The notes under the pieces are model-generated. The model was not told the origin of the DNA and searched no databases. It saw only the letters and a program-made list of their open reading frames with translations. Below are positions 40,242-48,321 of a stretch of 49,317 bases of DNA, piece after piece (the stretch's first letter is position 1; each line of letters starts with the position of its first letter). This DNA is from Bacteroidota bacterium (GTDB taxonomy: Bacteria; Bacteroidota; Bacteroidia; Flavobacteriales; Flavobacteriaceae): the NCBI GenBank assembly GCA_023390775.1, contig JAEWCF010000015.1, positions 1 through 49,317 of the forward strand, written 5' to 3'. Position numbers and translations under genes: made by a program.

Positions 40242-40286
40242 CAAACCTATTTCGAATCTCCAACAAATCTTATGATTGAAATCATC
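40242..40286 (-). promoter_or_regulatory. Crp/Fnr-type operator and -7 element for norCB
   Basis: Operator TATGATTGAAATCATC at 40271-40286 (one arm imperfect). TAGGTTTG on the minus strand (40249-40242) is a perfect -7 element, 33 nt from the operator centre. On the other side, 40308-40315 reads AACCTTTA, only a weak match for the gene at 40331. Confidence 0.8.
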
Positions 40287-40330
40287 TTTTACCGTGAGAA
40301 AGCGGGCAACCTTTACACCTTTTAAATAAT

Positions 40331-42124
40331 ATGGATTCACACGCACTTCACACCTTTCACATTCCGGTGATGGGCCTCGCCTTCACCATCGATTCGCCCA
40401 TCAGGGTGGCCCACCTTGGGATTTCGTCGGTTATATCGATCATGGATGACGATCTCATCGAAAAGATCAGGGCGTTTTATGCCGGTAAATTTGGCTTTGA
40501 CCACGACTCGATTCCCACTTCGCAACCCGATTACCGCGCCAACCGAATCACCGCCTATCTGAACATGGTTCAAAAAATCGTGGAACTCAGGCACAGGGAA
40601 TTCAAGGCGGCCCTGATTTCGAACGACGGGGCTCTTGGTGATTTTGCCGCCATTCTGCCCAAAAAGTCGGCATTTCGGCTGCAACTGGAAAGATTCCTGG
40701 CAGCGGGAAAAGAAATGAAGGAGGCTCTGGCGGCATACCTCGAAAACCATTTAATCCCGGGTTCCATTGACGTGAACATCATGACCAAGGTGGACAGGGA
40801 AAATCGCGACAGCCAAGGTTTGTTGCCGATGATGTTCAACGATGCACACGCCGCGCTCCGGGGATTTGCCAGCAGCAAACTCTCTTCATCGGTTGTACTG
40901 TCGGCAGGCATGCACCCGCGGCTTTACAGCTATATGGAACAGTTTGCGGATTTCTTTCCGGACTCCGATTTCCACCTGAAGAAAAAGATTACTATAAAAG
41001 TCAGCGATTACCGCTCTGCCCAAGTGCAAGGTTGTTTTCTGGCGAAAAAGGGTTTGTGGGTATCCGAATTCAGGATCGAATCGGGGCTTAATTGCGGGGG
41101 ACATGCCTTTGCGACCGACGGCCAACTTCTGGGCCCGATCCTGGAAGAATTCAAAACGAAACGCGAATCGCTTCGGCTGATGATGCACGAATTGTTGGTC
41201 AAGTCGCTGGCCGAGAAAAACCTTTCGGTTCCTTCCATGCCATTTGAACTCAGGATCGCGGTCCAGGGCGGGGTCGGAACGAATGCAGAGCACGAGTTTC
41301 TGCTGCAGCACTACAACGTGGATTCGGTGGGCTGGGGATCGCCGTTCCTGTTGGTGCCCGAAGCTACGTCGGTGGACCGCGAGACCCTCCAACTCCTGGC
41401 TGACGCACGTGAGGAGGATTTGTACACCAGTGACATTTCGCCGCTGGGCGTTCCATTTAACACCGTTCGGGGCACCACCCACGAAACCTTGCGCCAAAGC
41501 CGCGCTCAATCGGGCAAACCCGGCAGCTCGTGTCCGAAAAAATACCTAGCGCTGAGCAAGGAATACGACGAGGAAGGCATCTGTACCGCCTCGCGAAAGT
41601 ACCAGAAACGCAAACTGGCCGAAATCGGCGCCGACCCGCAACTCGATGAACGTTCCCGGGAGGCGGCAAGGTCGGGGGTTCTTGAAAAATCGTGCCTTTG
41701 CGTGGGCCTGTCCAATTCGGCGCTGTTGGAAAATGGCATCGGGATCAAGGGAGACCGCTCGGTGGTGATATGCCCCGGGCCCAACATCGCCTACTTTGAC
41801 CGCGAATATTCCCTCACTGAGATGGCCGCGCACATTTACGGCGGGAAGTCGGTACTGGAAGATATTGCAAGGCCGCACATGTTTGTCAAGGAACTCGGGC
41901 TGTACGCAAATTATTTGCGCAAACAAGCTCGGTTGCAGGGAAGTGCGCCTGCAACTGCAAAGATGAGGCGAAATCTTTTGGAGGGCGTGGCCTATTACCG
42001 GCAAATTTTTGCCGAGAGCACGATGTTCGATCGAAGTTCCGATGCTTCGATTGAAGGCCTTGAAGCCATTGCAGAGTCCATCAAGTCGGTTGAATGTGAA
42101 CCGGTTGCTGAAACGGCGCCATAA
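40331..42124 (+). CDS. Conserved Cys-rich protein of unknown function linked to anaerobic metabolism
   Basis: 597 residues, soluble, no signal peptide. It opens FHIPVMGLAFTIDSPIRVAH, LGISSVISIMDDDLIEKIR, and has blocks such as SIDVNIMTKVDREN, DAHAALRGFASSKLSSSVV, LNCGGHAFATDGQLLGPILE and VQGGVGTNAEHEFLL. I recall such sequences among uncharacterised proteins of anaerobes. The GG-VGT block suggests a TIM-barrel flavoenzyme of the nitronate monooxygenase or glutamate synthase type, but that is a guess. C401, C418, C455, C457 and C481 could hold a metal or Fe-S cluster. It stands divergent from norCB and shares their operator. Confidence 0.7.
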   Translation: MDSHALHTFHIPVMGLAFTIDSPIRVAHLGISSVISIMDDDLIEKIRAFYAGKFGFDHDSIPTSQPDYRANRITAYLNMVQKIVELRHREFKAALISNDGALGDFAAILPKKSAFRLQLERFLAAGKEMKEALAAYLENHLIPGSIDVNIMTKVDRENRDSQGLLPMMFNDAHAALRGFASSKLSSSVVLSAGMHPRLYSYMEQFADFFPDSDFHLKKKITIKVSDYRSAQVQGCFLAKKGLWVSEFRIESGLNCGGHAFATDGQLLGPILEEFKTKRESLRLMMHELLVKSLAEKNLSVPSMPFELRIAVQGGVGTNAEHEFLLQHYNVDSVGWGSPFLLVPEATSVDRETLQLLADAREEDLYTSDISPLGVPFNTVRGTTHETLRQSRAQSGKPGSSCPKKYLALSKEYDEEGICTASRKYQKRKLAEIGADPQLDERSREAARSGVLEKSCLCVGLSNSALLENGIGIKGDRSVVICPGPNIAYFDREYSLTEMAAHIYGGKSVLEDIARPHMFVKELGLYANYLRKQARLQGSAPATAKMRRNLLEGVAYYRQIFAESTMFDRSSDASIEGLEAIAESIKSVECEPVAETAP

Positions 42125-42135
42125 ATTTTCACCAC

Positions 42136-42180
42136 TATGACCTCGGTCATAAATCCCGCAGCCTGAAGCGGATAACTTTG
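42136..42180 (+). promoter_or_regulatory. Crp/Fnr-type operator and -7 element for the nadA operon
   Basis: Palindrome TATGACCTCGGTCATA at 42136-42151; here even the spacer CCTCGG is partly self-complementary. TAACTTTG at 42173-42180 is a perfect -7 element, 33 nt from the operator centre. The gap to the nadA ATG is 28 nt. Confidence 0.85.
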
Positions 42181-42208
42181 CCTCAGTCACTGAAACATCG
42201 GCCCAAAA

Positions 42209-43141
42209 ATGAATCGGACCCAACTTGTTGCAAACATCAATCGGCTTCGCAAAGAAAAGAATGCGGTGATACTGGCGCATTATTATCAAGAGCCCGAAAT
42301 CCAGGAAATCGCCGATTTCGTGGGTGACAGCCTCGAACTTTCGAGAATGGCTGCCAGTACCGATGCGGACCTCATTGTTTTTGCGGGTGTGTATTTCATG
42401 GCCGAGACCGCCAAGATCCTCAATCCGTCGAAAACGGTTCTGCTGCCGGATGTCAATGCGGGTTGCTCACTGGCCGACGGTTGCCAACCCGGCGATTTTG
42501 CCCGCCTCAAAGCCCGACACCCGGATCACAGGGTTGTAACCTACATCAATTGTTCGGCGGAGATCAAGGCAATGAGCGATATCGTGTGCACATCGTCCAA
42601 TGCTAAAAAAATCATTAATTCAATCCCCGAAGATCAACCCATTCTATTCGCTCCGGATCGGAATCTCGGTAAATATCTTCAAAAGGAAACCGGTCGCGAC
42701 CTTGTACTTTGGGACGGATCCTGCATCGTGCACGAAGCCTTCTCGCTCGATAAACTCATTGAACTTTATAAGAAACATCCGGGCAGCGTCATCGTTGCCC
42801 ACCCCGAATCGGAGGCGCATATACTTGAAGTGGCGCATTATGTGGGATCGACCTCGGGCATGATGAAGTATATTATGGAAAGTGACGCCGATACTTTTAT
42901 TGTGGCCACCGAAGCCGGCATTTTGCACCTGATGGCCCAAAAAGTGCCCGGCAAGACGCTGATTGCCGCGCCCTCACATGAAGACAACACCTGCGCCTGC
43001 AGCGAGTGCGCGTTCATGAAGCTCAATACGCTGGCCAAATTGTATCAGTGCCTTCAAAAGGGTTCCCCCGAAGTCACCGTACCCGAAACCCTTCGGCAAA
43101 AGGCGCTGGTCCCCATCCGGCGCATGCTTGAACTCTCATAA
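42209..43141 (+). CDS. nadA: Quinolinate synthase A
   Basis: 310 residues. NadA condenses iminoaspartate with dihydroxyacetone phosphate to quinolinate using an oxygen-sensitive 4Fe-4S cluster. Family blocks: AVILAHYYQEPEIQEIADFV, FAGVYFMAETAKIL, DVNAGCSLADGC, TYINCSAEIKAMSD, PDRNLGKYL and the C-terminal SHEDNTCACSECAFMKLNT. Cluster ligands are expected among C86, the Cys in NCSAE or IVCTSS, and the C-terminal Cys group. It is the first gene of an operon under a predicted Crp/Fnr promoter and lies 8 nt before nadB. Confidence 0.96.
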   Translation: MNRTQLVANINRLRKEKNAVILAHYYQEPEIQEIADFVGDSLELSRMAASTDADLIVFAGVYFMAETAKILNPSKTVLLPDVNAGCSLADGCQPGDFARLKARHPDHRVVTYINCSAEIKAMSDIVCTSSNAKKIINSIPEDQPILFAPDRNLGKYLQKETGRDLVLWDGSCIVHEAFSLDKLIELYKKHPGSVIVAHPESEAHILEVAHYVGSTSGMMKYIMESDADTFIVATEAGILHLMAQKVPGKTLIAAPSHEDNTCACSECAFMKLNTLAKLYQCLQKGSPEVTVPETLRQKALVPIRRMLELS

Positions 43142-43149
43142 CCTACAAG

Positions 43150-44658
43150 ATGATCAATACCGATATACTGATAATAGGAACGGGCATCGCAGGATTGACA
43201 TTTGCGATTAAGACGGCGAAATCGCGGCCCGACCTGTCCGTCACCATCATGACCAAATCCAACGCCGAAGCCTCCAATACGCAATACGCCCAGGGCGGGA
43301 TTGCAGCTGTGATGGGCGGGCTCGGTGACAGTTTCGAGGCGCATATCGCCGATACCCTGGCCAGCGGCGGCGCTGAATGCGAAGAGGAAATCGTCAGGAT
43401 GGTGGTCTGCCAGGCCCCGGAAAGGCTCAGGGAACTAATAGAGCTGGGCGTTGAATTTGACCGCGCCGGCTCCCAATTTGACCTTGCCTTGGAAGGCGGC
43501 CATTCGCGCCGCAGGATTTTGCACCGTAGCGATATGACCGGCAGCGAGATTGAAACCAACCTGCTCAAAAAGGTCCGCGCAATGGACAACATCTCGCTTC
43601 TGGAAAACCACTTTGTCATTGACTTGATGGCCGACAGTGAAGGCGGTACCGAAAAGTGTTCCGGCGCATTCTTCTTCGACGATACTGGCCGGGTTCGCTA
43701 TGTGCGATCGCGGATTACCGTCTTGAGTACCGGCGGTTCGGGGCAGATCTTTCGCCACACCACCAATCCCGAAGTAGCTACCGGCGACGGCGTTGCGATG
43801 GCCGGAAGGCTCGGCGCCAGGATCCAGGACATGGATTATGTGCAGTTCCATCCGACCGCGATGTATGAACCGGACCAGAACCCCTGCTTTTTACTCTCCG
43901 AGGCACTGCGCGGATTTGGGGCGCACGTGATCAATGCCGACGGCAGGCGGTTCCTGTTCCGGTATGATTTGCGGGGGGAGCTGGCCACGCGGGATATTGT
44001 TTCCAATGCGATTATAGAGGAAATGGCCATCAGCGGTACCGATTGCGTATTCCTGGATTGCCGGCATATTGAGCCCGTGCTTTTCCAAAGGCATTTCAAA
44101 TCCATTCACGCCTCTTGCCAAAGCCGAGGGTTTGACCCGGCTTTTGACGTGATCCCGGTCGTGCCTGTCGCCCATTACCAGTGCGGCGGAATCAAAGTCG
44201 ACAAGTTTGGCCAAACCAGCGTAGCGAACCTGTTTGCCATCGGGGAATGCGCCAGGACCGGCTTTCACGGACGCAACAGGCTCGCATCAAATTCGCTGCT
44301 GGAGGCGGTTGTTTTCGCACACAACGCATCGGAACGAGTGTGTAGCATGATCGATTCGGTACTGCCATCGGCGCGGGTTTACGTCAACATCCGCGGCATG
44401 CGCGCCCATAATGATGAAAATCCCGAAGTGGTGCAAATCACTAACGAAATACGGGAGGTGACCACAACATTCCGGCTCGATAATTTGCATGAGCCCGCCA
44501 TATACCGGCTCCGGGAGCTCAGGGAACGCGCGATGGCAATTTACGGTTCGGATATCTGCAGGAAGGTCATTGAAGCGATCAATATGGCCGAAGTGGCCCT
44601 TCTCATGATCAAGGAATCAAAAGAAAGAAAATCAATAACTCAAAAACAGATAAAATGA
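43150..44658 (+). CDS. nadB: L-aspartate oxidase
   Basis: 502 residues. NadB oxidises L-aspartate to iminoaspartate with FAD, and can use fumarate instead of O2. N-terminal FAD motif LIIGTGIAGLTFAIKTA, then NAEASNTQYAQGGIAAVMG, the active-site-type block HSRRRILHRSDMTGSEI, and SVANLFAIGECARTGFHGRNRLASNSLLEA, all diagnostic. It supplies NadA next door. The stop overlaps the ric start (ATGA). Confidence 0.96.
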   Translation: MINTDILIIGTGIAGLTFAIKTAKSRPDLSVTIMTKSNAEASNTQYAQGGIAAVMGGLGDSFEAHIADTLASGGAECEEEIVRMVVCQAPERLRELIELGVEFDRAGSQFDLALEGGHSRRRILHRSDMTGSEIETNLLKKVRAMDNISLLENHFVIDLMADSEGGTEKCSGAFFFDDTGRVRYVRSRITVLSTGGSGQIFRHTTNPEVATGDGVAMAGRLGARIQDMDYVQFHPTAMYEPDQNPCFLLSEALRGFGAHVINADGRRFLFRYDLRGELATRDIVSNAIIEEMAISGTDCVFLDCRHIEPVLFQRHFKSIHASCQSRGFDPAFDVIPVVPVAHYQCGGIKVDKFGQTSVANLFAIGECARTGFHGRNRLASNSLLEAVVFAHNASERVCSMIDSVLPSARVYVNIRGMRAHNDENPEVVQITNEIREVTTTFRLDNLHEPAIYRLRELRERAMAIYGSDICRKVIEAINMAEVALLMIKESKERKSITQKQIK

Positions 44659-45377
44659 CAGTAGATACAAAAACAACGATTGGCGAAATGGTCGCCTCGG
44701 ATTTCAGGATGGCCTCGGTATTCTCGAAATACGGCATTGACTTTTGCTGCAAGGGAAACCGCACGCTTGAGGAAGTATGCGAAAAGAAGAACATTCCCGT
44801 TTCCGAACTTACCCAGAAATTGGCCGAGGCGAGCCTGTCTTCGGGGCAGCCAACGGATTACGCCGCATGGCCATCGGACTTGCTGATTGATTATATCGAA
44901 AAGCGGCACCACCGGTATATCGAGGAAAAAGCGCCCGTGATCATGCAATTCCTGGACAAATTGTGCAAGGTGCACGGAGGCCGCCACCCTGAGCTTTTCC
45001 AGATCAACGAATTGTTCACGGAATCAGCCGGCGAACTTGCCGCGCACATGAAGAAGGAGGAACTCATCCTGTTTCCGTTCATCAAAAAAATGGAACAGGC
45101 CAAAAGACAAGGCATTCCGCTGAGCCGCCCGCATTTCGGGACCGTTGAAAATCCGGTGGCCATGATGAAGGAGGAACACACCGTTGAAGGGGAGCGTTTT
45201 GAGGAGATTTCCGCCCTTACCGACGGATACAATCCGCCGGCGGATGCCTGCAGCACCTATCGGGTGGCTTTTGCGATGCTGGGCGAGTTCGAGCAGGATC
45301 TTCACACGCACATCCATCTGGAAAACAACATTTTGTTCCCGCGTGCAATCGCCATGGAACGCGAACTTCAAAACTAG
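44655..45377 (+). CDS. ric: Iron-sulfur cluster repair di-iron protein (Ric/ScdA/YtfE)
   Basis: 240 residues. The N-terminal ScdA_N domain holds TIGEMVASDFRMASVFSKYG and IDFCCKGNRTLEEVC; the C-terminal hemerythrin-like domain has the ligands HHRYIEEKAPV, HGGRHPELF, HMKKEELILFPF, MKEEHTVEGERFEEI and THIHLENNILFPRA. Ric proteins restore Fe-S clusters damaged by NO. Placement between nadB and nrdD, both partners of NO-sensitive enzymes, fits this role. The start overlaps the nadB stop. Confidence 0.95.
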   Translation: MTVDTKTTIGEMVASDFRMASVFSKYGIDFCCKGNRTLEEVCEKKNIPVSELTQKLAEASLSSGQPTDYAAWPSDLLIDYIEKRHHRYIEEKAPVIMQFLDKLCKVHGGRHPELFQINELFTESAGELAAHMKKEELILFPFIKKMEQAKRQGIPLSRPHFGTVENPVAMMKEEHTVEGERFEEISALTDGYNPPADACSTYRVAFAMLGEFEQDLHTHIHLENNILFPRAIAMERELQN

Positions 45378-45381
45378 GGAC

Positions 45382-47502
45382 ATGGAAAAGTACGTCATCA
45401 AGCGCACGGGCTCTTACCTCCCGTTTGAAGGATACAAGATACGCGAAGCCATCATGCGCGCCTTTGCGAGCGTGACGCGGGATTGCGACGACGCAGTGTA
45501 TGAAGAAGTGTTGACTGCCCTGGAAGCCAAGGAAACCTGGGCGGTTGAGGAGATTCAGGACATCATCGAAAAGGTTTTGTACCGGCGCCAGCACTTTGAG
45601 GTCATGCGCTCCTTCATGCTCTATCGGCACACGCGTAAACTTCAGCGCGAGCACGTCAACGGGCTCAATGACGATACGACTTACGTGGATTCGACCCAAA
45701 CCATTGAAGAATACATCCGCCAAACCGACTGGCGCATAAACGCGAACGCCAACACTTCCTATTCCAACGCAGGCCTGGTGAACAACACGGCGGGGAAGAT
45801 CATCGCTAATTACTGGCTCGACAAGATTTACTCGAAAGAAGAGGGTTATGCGCATCGCAACGGCGATATCCATATACACGACCTGGATTGCCTCACCGGT
45901 TATTGCGCGGGTTGGAGCTTGCGGGTCTTGCTCAACGAGGCCTTCAACGGAGTCCGGGGGCGTGTCGAGAGCCGTCCGCCAAACCATTTCAGGGAAGCGC
46001 TTGGGCAGATGGCCAATTTCCTCGGGATCCTGCAGAGCGAATGGGCCGGGGCGCAGGCCTTCAGTTCCTTTGACACCTATCTCGCGCCGTATGTTTTCAA
46101 AGATCAACTATCATACAAGGATGTCGAAAAGGCGGTCCGGGGATTTGTGTACAACCTCAATGTCCCCGCTCGCTGGGGCCAGTCGCCCTTTACCAATATT
46201 ACCCTTGACTGGATGGTTCCGAACGATCTGAAGGAACAGATCCCCACCCGGAATGACCATCATCTGTTCGAAGGCCTTACGGACGAAACCCTCTTGACCG
46301 AAGCCCACAAACGCGGCGCCGAATCCCTCGAGGCCATGCGCTACGAGCATTTCCAGAAGGAGATGGACATGATCAACAAGGCGTACTACACCATCATGAC
46401 CGAGGGCGATGCGGGCGGGCAGCCCTTTACCTTCCCGATTCCCACGGTGAACATTACCGAGGACTTTGACTGGGAAAGCGAAAATGTGGATCTCTTGTTT
46501 GAAAATACGGCCAAGATCGGATCGTCCTATTTCCAGAATTTTATCGGAAGCCAGTATGTGCTGGACGATTCGGGGAACAGGGTCGAAAACCCCGAAGCCT
46601 ACAAACCCAACGCCGTGAGAAGCATGTGTTGCCGCCTGCAACTCGATCTCCGGGAACTGCTCAAAAGGGGGAACGGGCTCTTTGGAAGCGCCGAGATGAC
46701 GGGCAGCATCGGTGTGGTGACCATCAACATGGCAAGGCTTGGTTACCTGTACCGCGGTGACCGCGACGGCTTGTACCGGCGGCTTGACCAGCTCATCGAC
46801 ATCGCCAAATCGACGCTCGAGAAGAAGCGCGTCTTTATCCAGGAGATGTACGACCGCGGATTGTTCCCTTACACCAAGCGCTATCTCCCGCACTTCAGGA
46901 ACCATTTCTCGACCATCGGGGTCAACGGGATGAACGAGATGATCGCCAATTTTTCGTACGGATTCAACGATATCACGAGCGCCTCGGGTATTGAATTCGC
47001 ATCGGAAATCCTCGAGCACATCCGCAACCGCATGAAACAATTCCAGGAAGACACCGGAAATCTGTACAACCTCGAAGCCACACCCGCCGAAGGGACCACC
47101 TATCGGTTTGCCAAGGAGGATAAAAAACGGTATCCCGAGATCCTTCAGGCCGGTCAGCAGGAAAACATTTATTACACCAACAGTTCGCAGATTCCCGTCG
47201 ATTTCACCGACGACCCGTTCGAGGCGCTGATGCTGCAGGACGAACTGCAATGCAAATACACGGGAGGAACGGTACTGCATCTTTATATGCGCGAGAAAAT
47301 TTCCACGCCCGAGGCCTGCAAGGGATTTGTGCGGACGGTGCTTACCAATTTCAAGCTACCCTATATTACGGTGACGCCGGTGTTCAGCGTGTGTCCCAAG
47401 CACGGTTATCTCAATGGCGAACACGAATTCTGCCCGAAATGCGACGAAGAAATACTCAACCTCAACCTTAATAACCAAACCCATGAAAACCCTTCAAGCT
47501 GA
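45382..47502 (+). CDS. nrdD: Anaerobic ribonucleoside-triphosphate reductase, catalytic part lacking the glycyl-radical tail
   Basis: 706 residues from MEKYVIKRTGSYLPFEGYKI, 4 nt after ric; a longer open frame runs back into ric and was not chosen. ATP-cone domain (about 1-95), then the class III reductase barrel with DLDCLTGYCAGWSLRVLLNE, FSSFDTYLAPY, NMARLGYLYRGDRDG and FNDITSASGIEF. The C-terminus has the zinc-site Cys residues C671, C684 and C687 (CPKHGYLNGEHEFCPKC). The protein then stops without the expected glycyl-radical sequence RVxGY, which is encoded in the next gene in another frame. It makes deoxynucleotides without oxygen. Confidence 0.93.
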   Translation: MEKYVIKRTGSYLPFEGYKIREAIMRAFASVTRDCDDAVYEEVLTALEAKETWAVEEIQDIIEKVLYRRQHFEVMRSFMLYRHTRKLQREHVNGLNDDTTYVDSTQTIEEYIRQTDWRINANANTSYSNAGLVNNTAGKIIANYWLDKIYSKEEGYAHRNGDIHIHDLDCLTGYCAGWSLRVLLNEAFNGVRGRVESRPPNHFREALGQMANFLGILQSEWAGAQAFSSFDTYLAPYVFKDQLSYKDVEKAVRGFVYNLNVPARWGQSPFTNITLDWMVPNDLKEQIPTRNDHHLFEGLTDETLLTEAHKRGAESLEAMRYEHFQKEMDMINKAYYTIMTEGDAGGQPFTFPIPTVNITEDFDWESENVDLLFENTAKIGSSYFQNFIGSQYVLDDSGNRVENPEAYKPNAVRSMCCRLQLDLRELLKRGNGLFGSAEMTGSIGVVTINMARLGYLYRGDRDGLYRRLDQLIDIAKSTLEKKRVFIQEMYDRGLFPYTKRYLPHFRNHFSTIGVNGMNEMIANFSYGFNDITSASGIEFASEILEHIRNRMKQFQEDTGNLYNLEATPAEGTTYRFAKEDKKRYPEILQAGQQENIYYTNSSQIPVDFTDDPFEALMLQDELQCKYTGGTVLHLYMREKISTPEACKGFVRTVLTNFKLPYITVTPVFSVCPKHGYLNGEHEFCPKCDEEILNLNLNNQTHENPSS

Positions 47503-47644
47503 ACAAGTCCTGGCCGCAAATGCGGAAAAAAGGACAAAATGCCTCGTGTACACCCGCGTGATGGGCTACCACCGCCCGGTCGAGAGCTTCAACATCGGGA
47601 AGAAAGGCGAGCACCGGCAACGCACGCACTTTACCGAGCGGTAA
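47483..47644 (+). CDS. Separate glycyl-radical C-terminal domain of the anaerobic ribonucleotide reductase
   Basis: 53 residues, MKTLQAEQVLAANAEK, then CLVYTRVMGYHRPVESFNIG and KKGEHRQRTHF. RVMGY with G28 matches the glycyl-radical motif that normally ends NrdD. The ATG lies 20 nt inside nrdD in a different frame, and the stop overlaps the nrdG start (TAATG). Either a split subunit, which the tidy start and overlaps suggest, or a frameshifted single gene. The nrdD tail between the zinc site and its stop (LNLNLNNQTHENPSS) looks unlike family sequence, and LQAEQVLAANAEKRTKC would be the natural continuation. Confidence 0.85.
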   Translation: MKTLQAEQVLAANAEKRTKCLVYTRVMGYHRPVESFNIGKKGEHRQRTHFTER

Positions 47645-48321
47645 TGCCTCGGCCCATTTACAGCATCACGCCGTTTACGATGCTGGATTATCCGGATAAG
47701 GCAGCCTGCATCTTTTGGTTTGCGGGCTGCAATATGCGGTGCCTGTACTGCTATAATCCGGATATCGTGACCGGAAAGGGAAAGCTGGAGTATACCGATG
47801 GGCTCAAATTCCTCGACAAGCGCCGAAACCTTTTGGACGGCGTCGTGCTTAGCGGTGGCGAATGCACGCTGCACAGGGGATTGCCGGATTTCATCGGGCA
47901 GGTCCGGGAGCGGGGGCTTAAGGTTAAGATCGACACCAATGGCTCAATGCCTGTCGTCCTTGCAAAGCTGATCGACGATAAACTGGCCGATTATTTCGCA
48001 TTGGACTTCAAGGCCCCGCCCTCTACATTCAAAAAAGTCACCGTCAGCAATCTATACGCAAATTTTGAGCGGTCACTCGCGCTGCTACTGGACAAAGGCG
48101 CGAATTTCGAGGTCAGGACCACTTTCCATTCCGAATTAATATCTGTGCAGGACCTTCACCAGATGATCGCGATTCTCGAAGGAACCGGCTATCGCGGGGA
48201 TTATTATGTCCAACATTTCGTTCACGATACACCCACATTGTCGCCTTTGTCCAAGTCAACCCGAAATTTGCGGGCCGAAGATTTCAATACCTCCTCGATT
48301 CGGGTTATTTTTAGGGCATGA
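47644..48321 (+). CDS. nrdG: Anaerobic ribonucleotide reductase activating protein (radical SAM)
   Basis: 225 residues from MPRPIYSITPFTMLDYPDKA; an in-frame earlier start would overlap the glycyl-radical gene entirely. Radical-SAM motif FAGCNMRCLYCYNPDIV (CxxxCxxC), then VVLSGGECTLH and KIDTNG, as in NrdG/PflA activases. It generates the glycyl radical on the RVMGY domain encoded just upstream. The stop overlaps the next gene's start (ATGA). Confidence 0.95.
   Translation: MPRPIYSITPFTMLDYPDKAACIFWFAGCNMRCLYCYNPDIVTGKGKLEYTDGLKFLDKRRNLLDGVVLSGGECTLHRGLPDFIGQVRERGLKVKIDTNGSMPVVLAKLIDDKLADYFALDFKAPPSTFKKVTVSNLYANFERSLALLLDKGANFEVRTTFHSELISVQDLHQMIAILEGTGYRGDYYVQHFVHDTPTLSPLSKSTRNLRAEDFNTSSIRVIFRA

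Noticed and set aside
40308..40315. -7 element for the gene at 40331
   Set aside because: AACCTTTA sits at the right distance from the operator but has two mismatches to TAnnTTTG, so it was not counted among the seven promoters.
45184..45381. Longer nrdD with 66 additional N-terminal residues
   Set aside because: The extension lies inside ric in another frame and has no family resemblance; MEKYVIKRTG opens the ATP cone.
47539..47643. Longer nrdG start
   Set aside because: It would overlap the glycyl-radical gene completely; the TAATG junction and family N-terminus support 47644.
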